From contig NZ_JAPHAV010000003.1 in NCBI RefSeq assembly GCF_026241335.1, positions 124,001 through 188,000 on the forward strand: a DNA stretch of 64,000 nucleotides. The letters are read 5' to 3'. The number at the start of each line of letters is the position of its first letter. Positions within the stretch are counted from its first letter, which is position 1. Origin of the DNA: Ochrobactrum chromiisoli (GTDB lineage Bacteria; Pseudomonadota; Alphaproteobacteria; Rhizobiales; Rhizobiaceae). Below the pieces are notes generated by a model, which had not been told where the DNA came from, searched no databases, and saw only the letters and a list, made by a program, of their open reading frames with translations. The translations under genes and the position numbers were made by a program. Shown piece by piece: positions 61,350-64,000 of this stretch.

Positions 61350-61424
61350 GTTTTAAATTCAACGCGTATCCCTGTCCCAAAAACCAATCAAATTTGGGGG
61401 GATACGCTCAATAGGAGAGGCCCG

Positions 61425-61931
61425 ATGGCTTATAAAGACCCGGAAAACACGCTCGTTCTTGAAACCACCAAGGGCAATGTCGTTCTCGAACTCTTCCCTG
61501 ATCTGGCTCCCGGCCATGTCGAACGCATCAAGGAACTGGCACGCGAAGGCGCATATGACGGCGTTGTATTCCACCGTGTAATCGACGGCTTTATGGCGCA
61601 GACCGGCGACGTGAAGTTCGGCAAGACGGGTGGTGCGCATTTCAACGGCGCACGCGCTGGCATGGGCGGTTCGGATAAGCCTGACCTCAAGGCTGAATTT
61701 TCGAACACCCAGCACAAGCGCGGTACAGCTTCGATGGCTCGTTCGCAGAACCCGAATTCGGCTAACTCGCAGTTCTTTATCTGCTTTACCGATGCTCCAT
61801 GGCTTGACCGTCAGTACTCCGTATGGGGTCAGGTTATCGAAGGCATGGACAATGTTGACAAGATCAAGCGTGGCGAACCTGTTACTGATCCAGACGTGAT
61901 CGTCACAGCACGCATCGCTTCCGACATCTAA
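61425..61931 (+). CDS. Cytoplasmic cyclophilin-type peptidyl-prolyl isomerase
   Basis: 168 residues without signal peptide, so cytoplasmic. It shares the core motifs of its upstream neighbour: FHRVIDGFMAQTGDVKFG (~48-65), the SMARSQNPNSANSQFFI segment and WLDRQYSVWGQVIEGMDNVDKI. The AGGAGAGG ribosome site is strong. It is followed by a hairpin terminator before queA. Confidence 0.94.
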   Translation: MAYKDPENTLVLETTKGNVVLELFPDLAPGHVERIKELAREGAYDGVVFHRVIDGFMAQTGDVKFGKTGGAHFNGARAGMGGSDKPDLKAEFSNTQHKRGTASMARSQNPNSANSQFFICFTDAPWLDRQYSVWGQVIEGMDNVDKIKRGEPVTDPDVIVTARIASDI

Positions 61932-61954
61932 TTCTGTCATTTCTATAGAAATAT

Positions 61955-61989
61955 AGCGGCTCCGGTTTTGCCGGGGCCGCTCTTGCTTT
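61955..61989 (+). terminator. Terminator after the second cyclophilin gene
   Basis: AGCGGCTCCGG (61955-61965) pairs with CCGGGGCCGCT (61971-61981, one T-G pair), followed by CTTGCTTTG; moderate T-tract. Confidence 0.7.
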
Positions 61990-62002
61990 GCCGAGGTTTA
62001 TG

Positions 62003-63073
62003 ATGCGTGTTGATCTTTTCGATTTCGATTTACCGGAAGAGAGTATTGCTCTGCGTCCAGCCGAGCCGCGCGATCACGCCAAGCTGTTGCGTGTGCGTCC
62101 CGGCCAGCCATTCGAAGATCGACAGGTATTTGAATTGCCTGATCTGTTGCAGCCGGGTGATGCACTGGTTTTCAACGATACAAAAGTCATTCCCGCACAG
62201 CTTGAAGGGATGCGTGAGCGCGATGGCAATATTTCGCAGGTGAGTGCGACGCTTCACATGCGTACCGGCCCGGATCGCTGGAAAGCATTTCTGCGCCCGG
62301 CCAAGCGCGTGAAAGAAGGCGATCGCATCCGTTTCGGTCATTCCGGTTCAAGCTGTTCCCTTGGAACTCTCGACGCGACCGTTGCCGAAAAGGGAGATGC
62401 GGGGGAGGTGCTGCTGGTGTTTGACCTTTCGGGTGCCATGCTCGATGAAGCCATTGCTTCCGTTGGCCATATTCCTTTGCCGCCCTATATCGCATCCAAG
62501 CGCTCTGAAGACGAGCGCGACCGCAGCGATTATCAGACTGTTTACGCGCGCGAAGAAGGCGCTGTCGCTGCACCGACTGCCGGGCTGCATTTCACACCAG
62601 AGCTGCTCAAAAAAATCCGCGAGCGTGGCATCGAAGAGCATTTCGTGACGCTGCATGTCGGGGCGGGCACATTTCTGCCGGTCAAAGCCGACGATACGAC
62701 GGACCACAAGATGCATTCCGAGATCGGTTATGTTTCGCAGGAGACTGCCGATGCGCTCAATGCCGTTCATGCCCGCGGTGGCCGGGTGATCTGTGTTGGT
62801 ACAACATCGCTGCGTCTTATTGAGAGTGCTGCCGGTGAAGATGGCATCATTCGCCCATGGGCCGGGCCGACGGATATTTTCATCACACCGGGCTACAAGT
62901 TCCGGGCAGTCGATCTGCTGATGACCAATTTTCATCTGCCGCGCTCGACGCTCTTCATGCTTGTTTCGGCCTTCAGCGGTTTTGAAACCATGCATGAAGC
63001 TTATAAGCGCGCCATCGACACAGGCTATCGTTTCTATTCCTACGGGGACTCTTCCCTTTTAGAACGTGCATGA
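62003..63073 (+). CDS. queA: tRNA preQ1(34) S-adenosylmethionine ribosyltransferase-isomerase
   Basis: 356 residues from the second of two adjacent ATGs, set by GAGG six bases before. QueA adds the epoxycyclopentane group from S-adenosylmethionine to preQ1 in tRNA. Visible: [23 protein letters not shown] (first ~30 residues), [13 protein letters not shown] (~57), APTAGLHFT (~190), [11 protein letters not shown] (~218) and the C-terminal [17 protein letters not shown]. The next queuosine gene, tgt, follows by 40 bases. Confidence 0.96.
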   Translation: MRVDLFDFDLPEESIALRPAEPRDHAKLLRVRPGQPFEDRQVFELPDLLQPGDALVFNDTKVIPAQLEGMRERDGNISQVSATLHMRTGPDRWKAFLRPAKRVKEGDRIRFGHSGSSCSLGTLDATVAEKGDAGEVLLVFDLSGAMLDEAIASVGHIPLPPYIASKRSEDERDRSDYQTVYAREEGAVAAPTAGLHFTPELLKKIRERGIEEHFVTLHVGAGTFLPVKADDTTDHKMHSEIGYVSQETADALNAVHARGGRVICVGTTSLRLIESAAGEDGIIRPWAGPTDIFITPGYKFRAVDLLMTNFHLPRSTLFMLVSAFSGFETMHEAYKRAIDTGYRFYSYGDSSLLERA

Positions 63074-63113
63074 ACCTGTTTCCTTTTCCGGCATAATTCA
63101 TTAGAGACACGCC

Positions 63114-64000
63114 ATGACCAGCGAAAATTTTGAATTCAAAGTGCTTGCGCGTGATGGCGCAGCCCGTCAGGGCGAAATCTCCATGCCGCGCGGCGTGGTA
63201 CGTACGCCTGCCTTCATGCCGGTTGGCACAGCCGGAACCGTCAAGGCCATGTATATGGATCAGGTGAAGGATTTGGGCGCGGATATTATCCTCGGCAATA
63301 CCTATCATCTGATGCTGCGTCCGGGTGCCGAACGCGTGGCCCGTCTTGGCGGCCTGCATGAATTTGGCGGCTGGAAAGGCCCAATTCTGACCGATTCCGG
63401 CGGGTTTCAGGTCATGTCGCTCGCACAGTTGCGTAAGCTTAATGAAAATGGCGTGACCTTCCGCTCGCATATCGACGGCAAGCCATATGAAATGACGCCG
63501 GAGCGCTCCATCGAAATTCAGGGGCTGCTCGACAGCGATATTCAGATGCAGCTCGATGAGTGCGTGGCGCTGCCATCACCGGAAAGCAACACAGAACGCG
63601 CGATGGAACTGTCGCTGCGGTGGGCTGAGCGTTGCAAGGTGGCATTTGGCACGCAGCCAGGGAAAGCGATGTTCGGCATCGTGCAGGGCGGTGACAATGC
63701 GCGCCTGCGTGAGCGCTCGGCGGAAGCACTGAAAGCGATGGACCTCAAGGGCTATTCCGTTGGTGGTCTGGCCGTTGGTGAGCCTCAGAACGTCATGCTC
63801 GACATGCTCGAAGTAGTTTGCCCGATCCTGCCAACAGAAAAGCCACGCTATCTGATGGGCGTCGGCACGCCGGATGATATTCTGAAATCCGTTGCCCGCG
63901 GGATCGACATGTTTGATTGCGTGATGCCGACACGCGCCGGGCGTCACGGTCTGGCGTTCACGCGCTTTGGCAAGGTGAACCTGCGCAATGCGCGTCATGC
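63114..64000 (+). CDS. tgt: Queuine tRNA-ribosyltransferase, 3' partial
   Basis: The first 295 residues are present; the frame is still open at the window edge. Tgt exchanges guanine 34 for preQ1 in certain tRNAs, the step before QueA. Visible: [17 protein letters not shown] (~31), the catalytic aspartate in [11 protein letters not shown] (~91), GIVQGG (~185), [11 protein letters not shown] (~214) and the nucleophile region [16 protein letters not shown] (~267). The zinc-binding C-terminus is beyond the window. Confidence 0.95.
   Translation, partial: MTSENFEFKVLARDGAARQGEISMPRGVVRTPAFMPVGTAGTVKAMYMDQVKDLGADIILGNTYHLMLRPGAERVARLGGLHEFGGWKGPILTDSGGFQVMSLAQLRKLNENGVTFRSHIDGKPYEMTPERSIEIQGLLDSDIQMQLDECVALPSPESNTERAMELSLRWAERCKVAFGTQPGKAMFGIVQGGDNARLRERSAEALKAMDLKGYSVGGLAVGEPQNVMLDMLEVVCPILPTEKPRYLMGVGTPDDILKSVARGIDMFDCVMPTRAGRHGLAFTRFGKVNLRNARH

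Overview
The window looks like core chromosome of a Brucellaceae alphaproteobacterium (Brucella/Ochrobactrum group; genus and species cannot be fixed by eye). The evidence is gene content and order: trpD-trpC-moaC-moeA-lexA, pyrG/kdsA/eno, pdhABC-lpdA-lipA, ispDF fusion, dusB-ntrBC-ntrYX-trkA-hfq-hflX, clpP-clpX-lon-hup, uvrA/ssb, gyrA, queA-tgt. LexA boxes have the alphaproteobacterial GAAC-N7-GAAC form, and PdhB carries a lipoyl domain. No rRNA, tRNA, IS element or CRISPR array was seen.

Layout. 1-~6930 is the right-hand end of a prophage: tail tip protein (5' end outside the window), a tail fibre carrying an SGNH-hydrolase domain, a small unknown gene, a hairpin-rich noncoding stretch, a D12-class adenine methyltransferase, and an AT-richer Cys/His-rich cargo gene. 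The prophage abuts a comEC reading frame that lacks its N-terminal part, so it appears to sit inside comEC. 8757-15267 (minus strand) is ppiD-trpD-trpC-moaC-moeA-lexA. 15480-21946 (plus) holds tpiA, secG, an L,D-transpeptidase, pyrG, kdsA and eno, most followed by clear terminators. 22007-22937 is an AT-rich patch with a DUF2165 membrane protein. 22938-30730 holds ftsB, the pyruvate dehydrogenase operon, lipA and a COQ10-like gene; cinA and ispDF converge on it from the minus strand. 32586-44306 is the nitrogen-regulation block from dusB to hflX. 44395-49864 is the proteolysis block clpP, clpX, lon, followed by hup. 49956-64000 holds a phosphodiester glycosidase-like protein, uvrA, ssb, phnN, a MarC protein, gyrA, a previously easy-to-miss 49-residue membrane peptide gene, coaD, two cyclophilins, queA and the start of tgt.

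How parts work together. lexA, uvrA and ssb each have a perfect LexA box, giving a visible SOS sub-regulon. PdhA/PdhB/PdhC/LpdA form the pyruvate dehydrogenase complex, and LipA makes the lipoyl cofactor carried by PdhB and PdhC. NtrB/NtrC and NtrY/NtrX are two stacked two-component systems; the NtrX here lacks the sigma-54 contact loop found in NtrC. Hfq and HflX follow, then ClpXP and Lon. QueA and Tgt act in queuosine tRNA modification. The most unusual material is in the first 7 kb: the comEC-integrated prophage, its cargo gene, its structured noncoding stretch and its tail esterase-like domain.
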